The position numbers and the translations under genes were made by a program. Of a stretch of DNA of 44,651 nucleotides, positions 1 through 7,471 are shown in pieces; the stretch's first letter is position 1; the number at the start of each line of letters is the position of its first letter. The notes beneath the pieces are model-generated. The model was not told the origin of the DNA. It saw only the letters and a list, made by a program, of their open reading frames with translations, and searched no databases. The DNA is from WRDF01 sp031552235 (GTDB lineage Bacteria > Bacteroidota > Bacteroidia > Bacteroidales > Rikenellaceae): assembly GCA_031552235.1 (NCBI GenBank), contig JAVBMR010000021.1:1-44651 (forward strand). The letters run 5' to 3'.

Positions 1-350
1 ACAAGGCGCTCGTCTGCATCTTTCTCTCCGGCGGCAACGACTCGAACAACATGATCATCCCGACGAATCAGGCCGAATACGACAGCTATGCCGCGATCCG
101 CACGTATGTGCTGGCCATCCCCCTTTCGGGCGGCCCGCCGGATCGCTCTGCGATCCGAGAAAAATGTTATAACATAAAGAGAGGTGATTCAGAAAAATAT
201 GCTTATACGCAATCTTCTGTCTGCGGTGCAGTCTGCCGCCGGGGACGGGCGGTCGCTTCCGCAACATGGACAGAACGCCATTGCTACTTCACTTTCATAC
301 GTTTCGGTGCGGACAGGCGCTCTTGTTCTCTCCGAAAGCGAGTGAAGTAG
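1..350 (+). pseudogene. DUF1501-family protein, truncated remnant (5' end outside window)
   Basis: The frame starting at base 3 is open into the window edge. It begins KALVCIFLSGGNDSNNMIIP and continues with a Tyr/Ala-rich stretch ending in VLAIP. This is the conserved N-terminal signature of DUF1501 proteins, which are exported proteins related to the sulfatase/alkaline phosphatase fold and often Tat-secreted. The resemblance stops at about base 120. The frame then runs through low-quality, Arg/Cys-rich sequence without family character and stops at 348-350. Full DUF1501 proteins have several hundred residues, so most of the gene is missing and the tail is repeat-derived DNA. The N-terminus and any signal peptide lie upstream of the window. 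A frameshift or assembly break near base 120 is an alternative to a true deletion. Confidence 0.65.
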
Positions 351-662
351 TACGCCGCCTCATGCGGCGGGCTGCAGGGCTTGCCAAAGGCAAGCCCCCA
401 ACACACAAGCCATGCAGGCCGCGCGTGGAGCGCGGCCTGCATAGTTCGTTCAACTCGCCGTACATAGGTATTTTTATGGATTAGCCCCCACAATTAATCT
501 GAACTATCCCGTTTAGGCTTGTTCTATTTTTTTCGGTCCGACGCCAGCTGATGCAGAACCGAGCCTGCGAGATATCAGCCCTCCGCGCCGGGTGGCGTCG
601 GGCTGACGGCTTGCTTCGCAAGCCGAGACTAATAACAACAAGCCTAAACGGGATAGTTCAGA
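121..662. other. Gene-free repeat-rich region between DUF1501 remnant and ohr
   Basis: I find no credible coding sequence in this stretch. It holds a series of short perfect hairpins: ggatcgc/gcgatcc near 139, the two palindromes at 378-441, and the inverted-repeat element at 492-668. Several of these words recur in the gap at 6441-6813, which suggests dispersed non-coding repeats. Confidence 0.6.
378..441. repeat. Two intergenic palindromes shared with 6549-6608
   Basis: Bases 378-396 form an 8-bp stem (ggcttgcc) with an aaa loop. Bases 413-441 form a 12-bp stem (tgcaggccgcgc) with a gtgga loop. Both palindromes recur at 6590-6608 and 6549-6569, in the opposite order. This marks them as REP-like dispersed units rather than terminators of particular genes. 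Confidence 0.7.
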
Positions 663-668
663 TTAATT
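492..668. repeat. Perfect 32-bp inverted repeat flanking a 113-bp structured core
   Basis: Bases 492-523 are an exact reverse complement of 637-668. The 113-bp core has its own nested pairings: tcagccc/gggctga (about 574 and 598), and cggcttgc/gcaagccg with a ttc loop (607-625). The right arm contains the stop codon and last codon of ohr. No target-site duplication is evident outside the arms. The layout fits a MITE-like insertion, a very long bidirectional terminator, or an invertible segment; the sequence alone does not decide. Confidence 0.75.
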
Positions 669-1082
669 ATTCGTCACGACCAGTTCCGTATCGACGTTGC
701 CGCGTGTGGCGTTCGCGAATGGGCAGATCATTTCGGCTTCTTCGGCAAGTTTCTTGGCCGTCGGCAGATCGACCCCCGGGATATTGGCTTCCAGCTTAAC
801 GGTAAACTTGAACCCGCCCTGTCCGTTCGGGCCTATGCCGACCGTAACCGCCACGGTGACATCGCCCGTTTCGGTCTTGTGCCTGCGCGCGGCGGCGGCG
901 ATGGCGCTGTTGAGGCAGGCTGCATAGCCGGCCGCGAACAACCCCTCGGGATTGGCGCCGCCGCCCTGCCCGCCCATTTCCTTGGGCGATGCCAGCTTGA
1001 GGTCTACATAACCGTCTTCGGTCTTGACATTTCCGGCGCGTCCGCCTACGGACGTGGCCTTGATCTTGTACATTACTTCCAT
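663..1082 (-). CDS. ohr: Ohr/OsmC-family peroxiredoxin (organic hydroperoxide resistance)
   Basis: The 139-residue product has the length and pattern of Ohr proteins, small cytosolic thiol peroxidases that reduce organic and lipid hydroperoxides with electrons from lipoylated proteins. The two redox cysteines sit in their usual contexts: GYAACLNSA in the middle and CPFANATRGN near the C-terminus. The N-terminal YKIKATSVGGRAG strand is also typical. Translation may start at 1082 or at the Met codon three codons later. The gene lies 28 bp downstream of the pirin gene on the same strand, so the two are probably co-transcribed. The stop codon and last Asn codon lie inside one arm of the 32-bp inverted repeat. 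The generic OsmC branch is the alternative, but the cysteine contexts favour Ohr. Confidence 0.88.
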   Translation of the reverse strand: MEVMYKIKATSVGGRAGNVKTEDGYVDLKLASPKEMGGQGGGANPEGLFAAGYAACLNSAIAAAARRHKTETGDVTVAVTVGIGPNGQGGFKFTVKLEANIPGVDLPTAKKLAEEAEMICPFANATRGNVDTELVVTNN

Positions 1083-1110
1083 GATATGATATTTGGTTAA
1101 TTAGTGATTT

Positions 1111-1824
1111 CTAAAACATCGGGACTTCCATCAGCAACACCTCGGCGTCTTCTTCGGCCTTGACGGCAATCTTTTCCGTATCGACGATCCCCATGCCGTC
1201 GCGTTCGCCGAGCAGTATGCCGTCGGCCACGACCTCGCCACGGATCACGAAAACGTAAACGCCATTGCCTTTGTCCCTCAGCGTATAGTCGAGTTCTTTC
1301 CCTTTCTCCATATCGCCCAGCATGAACCACGCATCCTGATTTATCCATACCCCTTCGCCGACCGGGTCGGGCGACACGATCTGCCGGAAAGCGTTGCGCG
1401 TTTTACTCCCATCCAGCTTTGCCCGGTTGTACTTCGGATCAAGGTTCTGCTCGCGCGGGAAAACCCATATCTGGAGGAACTTGACAGGCCTGTCGCCGTT
1501 CTTGTTGTATTCGCTGTGCGTGAGGCCCTTGCCTGCCGACATGGCCTGTATTTCGCCCTTGCCGATCACGGCCACGTTACCCATGCTGTCGCGGTGTTCT
1601 ATGTCGCCTTCGAGCGGTATGGAAATGACCTCCATATTGTCGTGCGGATGTGTCCCGAATCCCATTCCCGGAGCGATAACGTCGTCGTTCAGCACCCGGA
1701 GCATGCCGAAATGCACCCTCTCGGGGTTGTAGTAGTTCGCGAAACTGAACGTGTGGTGCGAATCGAGCCATCCGTGGTTGGCATGCCCGCGTGTGTCGGC
1801 ACGGTGGATAATGTGTTTTTTCAT
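1111..1824 (-). CDS. Pirin family protein (cupin; YhhW-like)
   Basis: The 237-residue protein has the two-cupin pirin layout. The N-terminal domain carries HHTFSFANYY, a GFGTHPHDNMEVISIPLEG metal-site block (His-x-His and a later Glu) and an MSAGKGLTHSEYN block that supplies the last His ligand. The C-terminal cupin (about residues 150-237) is less conserved. Bacterial members such as YhhW bind a metal and can oxidise flavonols (quercetin 2,3-dioxygenase activity), but their physiological substrate is mostly unknown. Pirins are often induced by oxidative stress, which fits the adjacent ohr downstream. No clear TAnnTTTG promoter is visible in the 111-bp gap shared with the divergent methyltransferase gene. 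Confidence 0.88.
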   Translation of the reverse strand: MKKHIIHRADTRGHANHGWLDSHHTFSFANYYNPERVHFGMLRVLNDDVIAPGMGFGTHPHDNMEVISIPLEGDIEHRDSMGNVAVIGKGEIQAMSAGKGLTHSEYNKNGDRPVKFLQIWVFPREQNLDPKYNRAKLDGSKTRNAFRQIVSPDPVGEGVWINQDAWFMLGDMEKGKELDYTLRDKGNGVYVFVIRGEVVADGILLGERDGMGIVDTEKIAVKAEEDAEVLLMEVPMF

Positions 1825-1910
1825 TAAATATCTGTTTTTATTTTCGCATATCGCAAAAAACGTTCCATTAATTCTTCCGGCGCGTGTGAGGCAAATCGCA
1901 CGGCTTTGCT

Positions 1911-1918
1911 TACCTTTG
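1911..1918 (+). promoter_or_regulatory. Bacteroidetes -7 box for the RlmD-type gene; fixes the start codon
   Basis: TAccTTTG matches the Bacteroidetes -7 consensus TAnnTTTG and ends 17 bp before GTG at 1936. A transcript starting near 1925 would have a leader of about 10 nt. The longer reading frame from TTG at 1906 begins inside this promoter and is therefore unlikely to be translated. The -33 box is weak. Confidence 0.6.
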
Positions 1919-1935
1919 CCTCAAAACAACAGGAA

Positions 1936-3345
1936 GTGGCAAGAAAAAAGGCATATCCCCTGATCGAGGGGCTCAAAATAACGACGCTCGCGGCCGAAGG
2001 AAAGGCGATGGGCAAACATAACGACATTGTGGTATTCGTTCCGCTGACAGTCCCTGGCGACGTGGTCGACGTGCAGATTCGCAGCAAACGCCGCCGCTTT
2101 ATGGAGGGCTTCGTGGTGCGCTACGTCGAGAAATCGCCGATCCGCACCGAAGCGTTCTGCGAGCATTTCGGCGTATGCGGCGGCTGCAAATGGCAGAACC
2201 TGCCCTATGACGAGCAGCTCCGCTTCAAGCGCGATCAGGTGCGCGACCAGCTCGTGCGCATAGGCAAGCTCGAAGTGCCGGAGATCGCCCCCACCCTCGC
2301 GTCGGAAAAGACGACGTTCTACCGCAACAAACTCGAAGTTACCTTCGCCGACCGCCGCTGGATGACCCCGGAAGAAATCGCCGAGGGCAATGAGATGAAA
2401 GATCCCGAGGCGCTCGGGTTCCACATCCCCGGCATGTTCGACAAAGTGCTCGACATACGCAAATGCTGGCTCCAACCCGACCCTTCCAACGCGATAAGGC
2501 TCGCCACCAAGGAGTTCTGCATGGCGAACGGTTACGGGTTCTACAACGCCCGCTCGCACGGCGGCCTTATGCGCAACATGATAATACGCACCTCGACCAC
2601 GGGCGAGATCATGGTGATCGTGGTCTTCGCAAAGCCGGAACAGGAAAAGATCGAGGCGCTGCTCGACCACTTAGCTGCCCGTTTCCCCGAGATAACCTCG
2701 CTGATGTATGTGGTCAACGAGAAACTGAACGACTCTATCGGCGACCAGGACGTGATTCCCTACAAAGGCAACGACCACATTTTCGAGGAGATGGAGGGCC
2801 TGCGGTTCAAGATCGGCGGCAAATCGTTCTACCAGACCAACTCGGAGCAGGCCTATAACCTCTACAAGGTCGCCCGCGACATGGCGACACTCCGGCCAGA
2901 AGACGTGGTTTACGACCTGTACACTGGCACGGGGACGATCGCTAATTTCGTATCGAAGCAGTGCGCCAAGGTGGTTGGCATAGAATATGTTCCGGAAGCG
3001 ATAGAGGACGCGAAGTACAACTCGGAGCTGAACGGGATCGGCAATACGGTATTTTTCGCCGGCGACATGAAGGACGTGCTCACAGACGGTTTCTTCGCCG
3101 AGCACGGCCGCCCCGACGTGATAATACTCGACCCGCCGAGGGCAGGGATACACGAGGACGTGGCGCAGACGATACTCCGCGCGACCCCGGAGCGCATAGT
3201 CTATGTGAGCTGTAACCCGGCCTCGCAGGCACGCGACCTGGCTTTGTTCTCGGAAAGCTACTCGGTCGACGCCGTGCAGCCCGTGGACATGTTCCCCCAC
3301 ACGCACCACGTGGAAAACGTAGTCCGCCTGACAAAAAGACAATAA
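1936..3345 (+). CDS. rlmD: 23S rRNA (uracil-5-)-methyltransferase, RlmD/RumA type
   Basis: The 469-residue TrmA-superfamily enzyme transfers a methyl group from SAM to C5 of a uridine in RNA, most likely 23S rRNA U1939. It has an N-terminal TRAM/OB domain (about 1-65), iron-sulfur cysteines at C75, C81, C84 (CEHFGVCGGC) and about C177, and a Rossmann domain with VYDLYTGTGTIANF. The catalytic part contains ILDPPRAGIH and the nucleophile block YVSCNPASQARDL. GTG at 1936 gives MARKKAYPL, the usual Bacteroidetes N-terminus. The TTG frame from 1906 starts within the promoter. Related paralogs (RlmC, TrmA, RlmCD) differ in target, so the exact uridine is inferred. The gene is divergent from the pirin-ohr pair. 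Confidence 0.85.
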   Translation: MARKKAYPLIEGLKITTLAAEGKAMGKHNDIVVFVPLTVPGDVVDVQIRSKRRRFMEGFVVRYVEKSPIRTEAFCEHFGVCGGCKWQNLPYDEQLRFKRDQVRDQLVRIGKLEVPEIAPTLASEKTTFYRNKLEVTFADRRWMTPEEIAEGNEMKDPEALGFHIPGMFDKVLDIRKCWLQPDPSNAIRLATKEFCMANGYGFYNARSHGGLMRNMIIRTSTTGEIMVIVVFAKPEQEKIEALLDHLAARFPEITSLMYVVNEKLNDSIGDQDVIPYKGNDHIFEEMEGLRFKIGGKSFYQTNSEQAYNLYKVARDMATLRPEDVVYDLYTGTGTIANFVSKQCAKVVGIEYVPEAIEDAKYNSELNGIGNTVFFAGDMKDVLTDGFFAEHGRPDVIILDPPRAGIHEDVAQTILRATPERIVYVSCNPASQARDLALFSESYSVDAVQPVDMFPHTHHVENVVRLTKRQ

Positions 3346-3392
3346 TCCGGCGAAGGATACGTTGATATGTCTAAAACCAACCTGTGAAGACT

Positions 3393-4136
3393 ATGAAAAA
3401 AATTATGTTTATGGCTGCGGCACTGTTCGTGGCAACCATCGCTACCGTTTCGGCACAAAACACTGACGCCATGATGGAGAAAGCGATAGAAATGGCCAAG
3501 GAAGCGCGTTACGAAAACACCGTCGAGGTTACGGGCCGCGCCCAGAAAGAAGTTGTGCCGGACGAGATATACATCCGCATCGTTATCGACGAAACAGCCC
3601 TCAAACAGAAACAAACTGTGGAAGCGCTGGAAACCGACATGATAAAAAAGCTCAAATCGCTGGACATCGACACCGACAAAAACCTCAAAATAGGCAACAT
3701 GTCGAGCGCCTACAAAGACTATTTCCTCAAAAAGAATACCGCCCGCACATCGGCCACCTATGAACTCAAGGTGGACGGCATACAACTTTTGGGCAGGGTT
3801 TACCAGGCCCTCGAATCGCTCGGGATCTCGAACATGGGCATCTCTAAACTCGACCACTCGAAAATGAAGGAATTCCAGAACGAGATGAGGGTCGAAGCGC
3901 TCAAGGACGCGCAGAAAGTTGCCCAGACACTCGCCGGGGCATTGGGCCAGAAAGCAGGCCGCGCCGTGCAGATCATAGATTACAATAACGAGATGTACGT
4001 CCCCGCCCCAGCCATGCGCTCGGACATGATGTATATGTCGAAAGCGGCAGGCGCTAACGAGTACTACGATACCGAACTGGGATTCAAAGAGATAAAACTG
4101 ACGTACACCGTCCAGGCAAAATTCGCCCTCGACTAA
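3393..4136 (+). CDS. SIMPL domain (DUF541) exported protein
   Basis: The 247-residue protein starts with MKKIMFMAAALF and a signal peptide ending near VSAQN, so it is exported. The rest is a SIMPL/DUF541 domain. VEVTGRAQKEVVPDEIYIRIVI is the usual N-terminal strand, followed by a long helical segment with a Lys/Glu pattern. YELKVDGIQLLGRVYQALESLGI and EALKDAQKVAQTLAGALGQKAG match the conserved central helices. Members such as E. coli YggE and Brucella BP26 are periplasmic, oligomeric, and linked to oxidative stress, but their biochemical role is not settled. ATG 3393 is preferred over an in-frame GTG three codons upstream because it begins the signal peptide. It follows rlmD by 47 bp on the same strand and is probably co-transcribed. 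Confidence 0.85.
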   Translation: MKKIMFMAAALFVATIATVSAQNTDAMMEKAIEMAKEARYENTVEVTGRAQKEVVPDEIYIRIVIDETALKQKQTVEALETDMIKKLKSLDIDTDKNLKIGNMSSAYKDYFLKKNTARTSATYELKVDGIQLLGRVYQALESLGISNMGISKLDHSKMKEFQNEMRVEALKDAQKVAQTLAGALGQKAGRAVQIIDYNNEMYVPAPAMRSDMMYMSKAAGANEYYDTELGFKEIKLTYTVQAKFALD

Positions 4137-4155
4137 ACGGCAAACCGGCACAGGC

Positions 4156-4182
4156 ACGGCGGCGGCTCGACACCGCCGCCGT
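4156..4182 (+). terminator. Hairpin terminator after the SIMPL gene
   Basis: Bases 4156-4165 (acggcggcgg) pair with 4173-4182, leaving a 7-nt loop. A T-rich stretch (tgtttata) follows. It lies 20 bp after the stop codon. Confidence 0.6.
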
Positions 4183-4215
4183 TGTTTATAATGCTTATTT
4201 GCAACCCTACCTTTG
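4182..4215 (+). promoter_or_regulatory. Candidate promoter ahead of mnmD
   Basis: TAccTTTG at 4208-4215 is a full match to the -7 consensus, with TTG at 4182-4184 as a possible -33 element (about 23 nt between the boxes, slightly long). Transcription from it would cross the palindromes at 4263-4314 before mnmD, giving an unusually long, structured leader of about 190 nt. Confidence 0.5.
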
Positions 4216-4262
4216 CCGTAAAGTCTGCCGCCGGCGACGGGTGCGAATGAGTTAACGGCGAA

Positions 4263-4314
4263 ACTTGCAGTCCGCCGCCCCATGGGGTGGCGGACTGCAA
4301 GTCGCTTTCGCGAC
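4263..4314. repeat. Strong palindromes between SIMPL gene and mnmD
   Basis: Bases 4263-4276 (acttgcagtccgcc) pair perfectly with 4289-4302, with an inner cccc/gggg pairing. A second hairpin, gtcgc/gcgac, occupies 4301-4314. The same GC-rich style occurs at 5163-5218 and near 34270. No other function is evident. Confidence 0.65.
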
Positions 4315-4412
4315 ACAGACAAAGCGTAAAACACAGACATTCCAGTGCAAACAGGCATTCCCTACTCTATCCAAATGCCGGAGCACGCCAACGCTGGTTA
4401 ATAAATGATATA

Positions 4413-5084
4413 ATGACCCCACACCCCGAAATAGTCGCCACCGCGGACGGTTCGCAGACCCTCCGCCACTCCGTTTCCGGCGAAACGTACCACTCGGTCA
4501 ACGGCGCGGTGGCCGAGGCGATGCACATATTCATCCGCAACGGTTTCGAGGCGCATCCGGCGCTGCATGTCCGCATACTCGAAGCCGGGTTCGGGAGCGG
4601 CCTGAACGCCATGTTGACGCTCCGCGAGGCTGAGGCGGCAGGCCGCACGGTGGATTACACGGCCGTCGAACTTTACCCGGTGCCGCCAGAGATTGCTTCG
4701 GCAATGGCCTACGCTTCCGATCCTCTGTTTATGGGCCTGCACGAAGCGCCGTGGGCAACGAAACAGGACATCGCGCCGTGGTTCTCGCTGACTAAATTGC
4801 GCATGGATTTGGCGGATACGCACTTTGACGCTATATTTACAGGACACAAAGCGTTCGACATAGTTTACTACGACGCTTTTGCACCGGACAGCCAGCCAGA
4901 ACTGTGGACGGAAGGGGTTTTCAGCCGCATCCACAGCTCGATGGCGCCGGAAGGCATACTGCTGACGTACTCCGCCAAGGGGGACGTCAAACGCGCGCTG
5001 CGGGCGGCCGGGTTCGAAGTCCGGCGGTTGGAAGGCGCTCCCGGCAAACGCCATATGCTGAAGGCGGTGAAGGCAAAATTGTAA
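4413..5084 (+). CDS. mnmD: tRNA 5-(aminomethyl)-2-thiouridine methyltransferase MnmD (stand-alone)
   Basis: The 223-residue protein matches the MnmD (DUF752) methyltransferase, which uses SAM to make the last methyl addition of mnm5s2U at the tRNA wobble position. In enterobacteria this domain is fused to an FAD oxidase (MnmC); here it stands alone, as in many other bacteria. Visible marks are ETYHSVNGAVAEAMHIFI, the SAM loop ILEAGFGSGLNAML, an acidic YTAVELYP strand, and the signature FDIVYYDAFAPDSQPELWT with catalytic-site Asp. ATG 4413 starts where family similarity starts; the frame is open further upstream only through repeat DNA. It lies alone, 276 bp after the SIMPL gene, with its own candidate promoter. 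Confidence 0.88.
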   Translation: MTPHPEIVATADGSQTLRHSVSGETYHSVNGAVAEAMHIFIRNGFEAHPALHVRILEAGFGSGLNAMLTLREAEAAGRTVDYTAVELYPVPPEIASAMAYASDPLFMGLHEAPWATKQDIAPWFSLTKLRMDLADTHFDAIFTGHKAFDIVYYDAFAPDSQPELWTEGVFSRIHSSMAPEGILLTYSAKGDVKRALRAAGFEVRRLEGAPGKRHMLKAVKAKL

Positions 5085-5162
5085 AAATTACAGCCAAAGT
5101 AGTAATAACCGAAAGTAACCATATAAAATAAGCACGCTGCCGGACAAGGGCGCAACGAAGTT

Positions 5163-5218
5163 GCCGCCCGCCGCATTGGGGCGGCGGCGTGCGACCGGAT
5201 TTTGCACGGCAAAATCCG
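5163..5218. repeat. GC-rich hairpins between mnmD and cytidine deaminase gene
   Basis: Bases 5163-5168 (gccgcc) pair with 5183-5188. Bases 5196-5205 (cggattttgc) pair perfectly with 5209-5218. They could end mnmD transcription, although no T-run follows. The 202-bp gap shows no clear promoter. Confidence 0.5.
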
Positions 5219-5286
5219 AAATTACAATAAAATGCAAGTAACAGGATCGCAATCAAGCCACATTCTGAACCTAAAACAACACGGTT

Positions 5287-5748
5287 ATGGAGAAAGAATA
5301 CAAGTTCCTCTATGAGCATTACGACTCGGCCGCGGCCGTGCCTGCCGCCGACCGCGAACTGGTCGGAAAAGCCAGGGCCGCCTGCGCGACTTCCTACTCC
5401 CCCTACTCCGGCTTCCGGGTGGGCGCGGCGGCAAGGCTCGCGAGCGGCGCCGTCATAACCGCGAGCAACCAGGAGAGCGCCGTCTTTCCGGCAGGCACAT
5501 GTGCCGAGCAAAACCTGCTCACCACATGGCAGTCGCACCATGCAGGCGACCCCATCGAAGCATTGGCCGTGGCGTCGATCCCGGGCATGCGGGAGTGCTA
5601 CCCGTGCGGCATATGCCGGCAGGTGCTCGCCGACACCGAAGCGCGCCAAGGCTCCCCCATACGTGTAATCATGGCAAGCGATTCGGGCGCCTCGACAGTA
5701 TCGACCGCAGCCAACCTGATGCCGTTCAACTTTAAACTGAAAGACTGA
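5287..5748 (+). CDS. cdd: Cytidine deaminase
   Basis: The 153-residue protein is a cytidine/deoxycytidine deaminase of pyrimidine salvage, converting cytidine to uridine and ammonia. Zinc-site residues are visible: C72-A-E74 in GTCAEQNLL, and C107/C110 in YPCGICRQVL. The substrate-binding YSPYSGFRVGAA block is at about 37-49. Length fits the homotetrameric class, slightly above the minimum. The start ATG 5287 has no in-frame competitor. The TGA stop shares its last base with the ATG of the next gene (TGATG), so the two are probably translationally coupled. Confidence 0.92.
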   Translation: MEKEYKFLYEHYDSAAAVPAADRELVGKARAACATSYSPYSGFRVGAAARLASGAVITASNQESAVFPAGTCAEQNLLTTWQSHHAGDPIEALAVASIPGMRECYPCGICRQVLADTEARQGSPIRVIMASDSGASTVSTAANLMPFNFKLKD

Positions 5749-6440
5749 TGTTCACACCCAACGACGTACTCTACGAAGACAACCACCTGCTGGTGGTCAA
5801 CAAGCATTGCGGCGACCTCGTCCAGCCCGACCAGGAGGGCGACAGCGCGCTTGAGGACGAGATAAAGGCTTGGATCAAACGCCGTGACAAGAAGCCGGGG
5901 GCGGTATACCTCGGCGTGGTGCACCGCATCGACCGGCCTGTGAGCGGCGCCGTGCTTTTCGCCAAAACGAGCAAAGCCCTCGCACGCCTCAACGAGATGA
6001 TAAAGAACCGGCAGATCGGCAAAACATACTGGGCCGTGGTCGAAAACACCCCCCCGGCGGAAGAGGGCGACCTGCTGCACCATATCGTGCGCGACAGCCG
6101 CACCAACAAATCACGCGCCCTCGACAGGCCTCAGAAAGATTCGAAAGATGCACGCCTCCACTACAAGATGATCGGGGCGAGCAAGACTTACCGTCTGCTC
6201 GAAATCGACCTCCAGACCGGCCGCCACCACCAGATACGCTGCCAGTTGTCACGTATCGGCGTTCCCATTCGCGGCGACCTGAAGTACGGCGCGCCGCGCT
6301 CCAACAAAGACGGCGGCATTTCGCTGCATTCGCGCTCATTGGAATTCACGCATCCGGTCACTAAAGAACCCATCAAAATAGTCGCACCAACTCCCAAGGA
6401 CGACAACCTCTGGGCGTTCTTCGAAGAGTCGACGAAGTAG
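5748..6440 (+). CDS. RluA-family pseudouridine synthase
   Basis: The 230-residue protein converts uridine to pseudouridine in rRNA or tRNA. The catalytic motif VVHRIDRPVSG holds the nucleophilic Asp62. ILYEDNHLLVVNKHCGDLV-like residues form the usual N-terminal strand, and LLEIDLQTGRHHQIRCQLS is the conserved RNA-binding and active-site block. There is no S4 domain, so it resembles the short RluA/TruC branch more than RluC or RluD. The target uridine cannot be told from sequence. It overlaps the cytidine deaminase stop by one base. Confidence 0.88.
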   Translation: MFTPNDVLYEDNHLLVVNKHCGDLVQPDQEGDSALEDEIKAWIKRRDKKPGAVYLGVVHRIDRPVSGAVLFAKTSKALARLNEMIKNRQIGKTYWAVVENTPPAEEGDLLHHIVRDSRTNKSRALDRPQKDSKDARLHYKMIGASKTYRLLEIDLQTGRHHQIRCQLSRIGVPIRGDLKYGAPRSNKDGGISLHSRSLEFTHPVTKEPIKIVAPTPKDDNLWAFFEESTK

Positions 6441-6813
6441 CGGCGGCTAACGGCCCGGAGTTACGGCATCGGTACACAGCCGGCGGAGGGATGAATAATG
6501 CTCTTCTTCGAAATAATACCCTCGCATGGCAAGTGAAGCGAGTCATGCGGCCGCGCGTGGAGCGCGGCCTCAGGGCCAGTGCGTTGGGAGGCTTGCCAAA
6601 GGCAAGCCCTGCGGCCTGACGCCGCCGCGCGGGGCGGGCTGGTCGCGATGGCGACTCCGACAGAGCGGGAATGTCGATGCACACCCGAAGCGCAATACCG
6701 CGAAACTACGCCCGTCGGCGGGCAACTCGGTATTATGGAGAAACAGGAACGCCAGCCAACATAGGAACGCATGAAAGTGTAATCGGACACTCTGTCCGTG
6801 TCACGGCAGCGAC
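6441..6813. repeat. Gene-free gap with dispersed palindromes
   Basis: The 373-bp gap lies between two convergent genes and has no believable coding region. It carries ggccgcgc/gcgcggcc at 6549-6569, ggcttgcc/ggcaagcc at 6590-6608 and gtcgc/gcgac near 6642-6655. The first two are shared with 378-441. The word gaacgcatgaaagtg near 6763 also recurs, inverted and with one change, near 295. I see no terminator with a T-run. Confidence 0.6.
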
Positions 6814-7305
6814 CTAAAGAATTTTCAGCGCTATGGCCGCGCACGCTTCGGCATCGGCGAGCGCGTGGTGGTGCTGGCGCAGGTCGTAGCCGCAATGCGC
6901 GGCCACGGTAGGGAGTTTATGGTTGGGCAGTTGCGGGAACGCACGTCGAGCCGCCCTGCATGTGCAGTAAAATTCATAGCCCGGATAACGCATGTCATAG
7001 AGTCCAAAAACGGCCCTGAGGCATCCTTCGTCGAACGGGCTGTTGTGCGCCACCAGCGGCAGCCCGAGTATCCCTGGCGCTATCTCGGCCCACACATCGG
7101 GGAAATCAGGCGCGTAGGCCGTATCCCTGAAAGTCATGCCGTGCACCTCGGTCGTAAAGCGCGAATAGAAGTTCGGCCGTGGGCGTATGAGCCTATGGAT
7201 CGACCCGACGATCCTGCCATTCTCCACCACGACCACACCCACGCTGCATATGCTGCTGGGACTGCCGTTGGCGGTCTCGAAATCTATGGCTGCGAAATCC
7301 AGCAT
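6814..7305 (-). CDS. DEDDh 3'-5' exonuclease (DnaQ/RNase T superfamily)
   Basis: The 163-residue protein is a single exonuclease domain resembling the epsilon subunit of DNA polymerase III. Metal-binding acidic residues are D8 and E10 (AIDFET), D92 (AHNSPFD), and the H146/D151 pair in HHALADAEA. No extra domain is attached, so whether it acts on DNA or RNA ends is unknown. Small stand-alone DnaQ-like nucleases are common and often of unassigned role. The TAA-side end sits directly against the repeat gap. A near-consensus -7 box (TATCTTTA) lies on the minus strand at 7435-7442, but the evidence for it is weak. Confidence 0.85.
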   Translation of the reverse strand: MLDFAAIDFETANGSPSSICSVGVVVVENGRIVGSIHRLIRPRPNFYSRFTTEVHGMTFRDTAYAPDFPDVWAEIAPGILGLPLVAHNSPFDEGCLRAVFGLYDMRYPGYEFYCTCRAARRAFPQLPNHKLPTVAAHCGYDLRQHHHALADAEACAAIALKIL

Positions 7306-7471
7306 GATAAATTATACACCTTTTTACATTAAGCAAAGAAGCCGGTTCGCCGCGAAACTAAAAACGACAGCAGGGTCGCAACATAGCACCGTGCCCTGAC
7401 CTCCAGCTACTTTTGCGGCAAGGCAAAAGCAAGGTAAAGATATCAGGCGTAAAATAATATAAGTCCCATTA

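Noticed and set aside
1906..1935. Upstream TTG start for the RlmD-type gene
   Set aside because: It lies inside the TAccTTTG promoter, so a transcript would start downstream of it.
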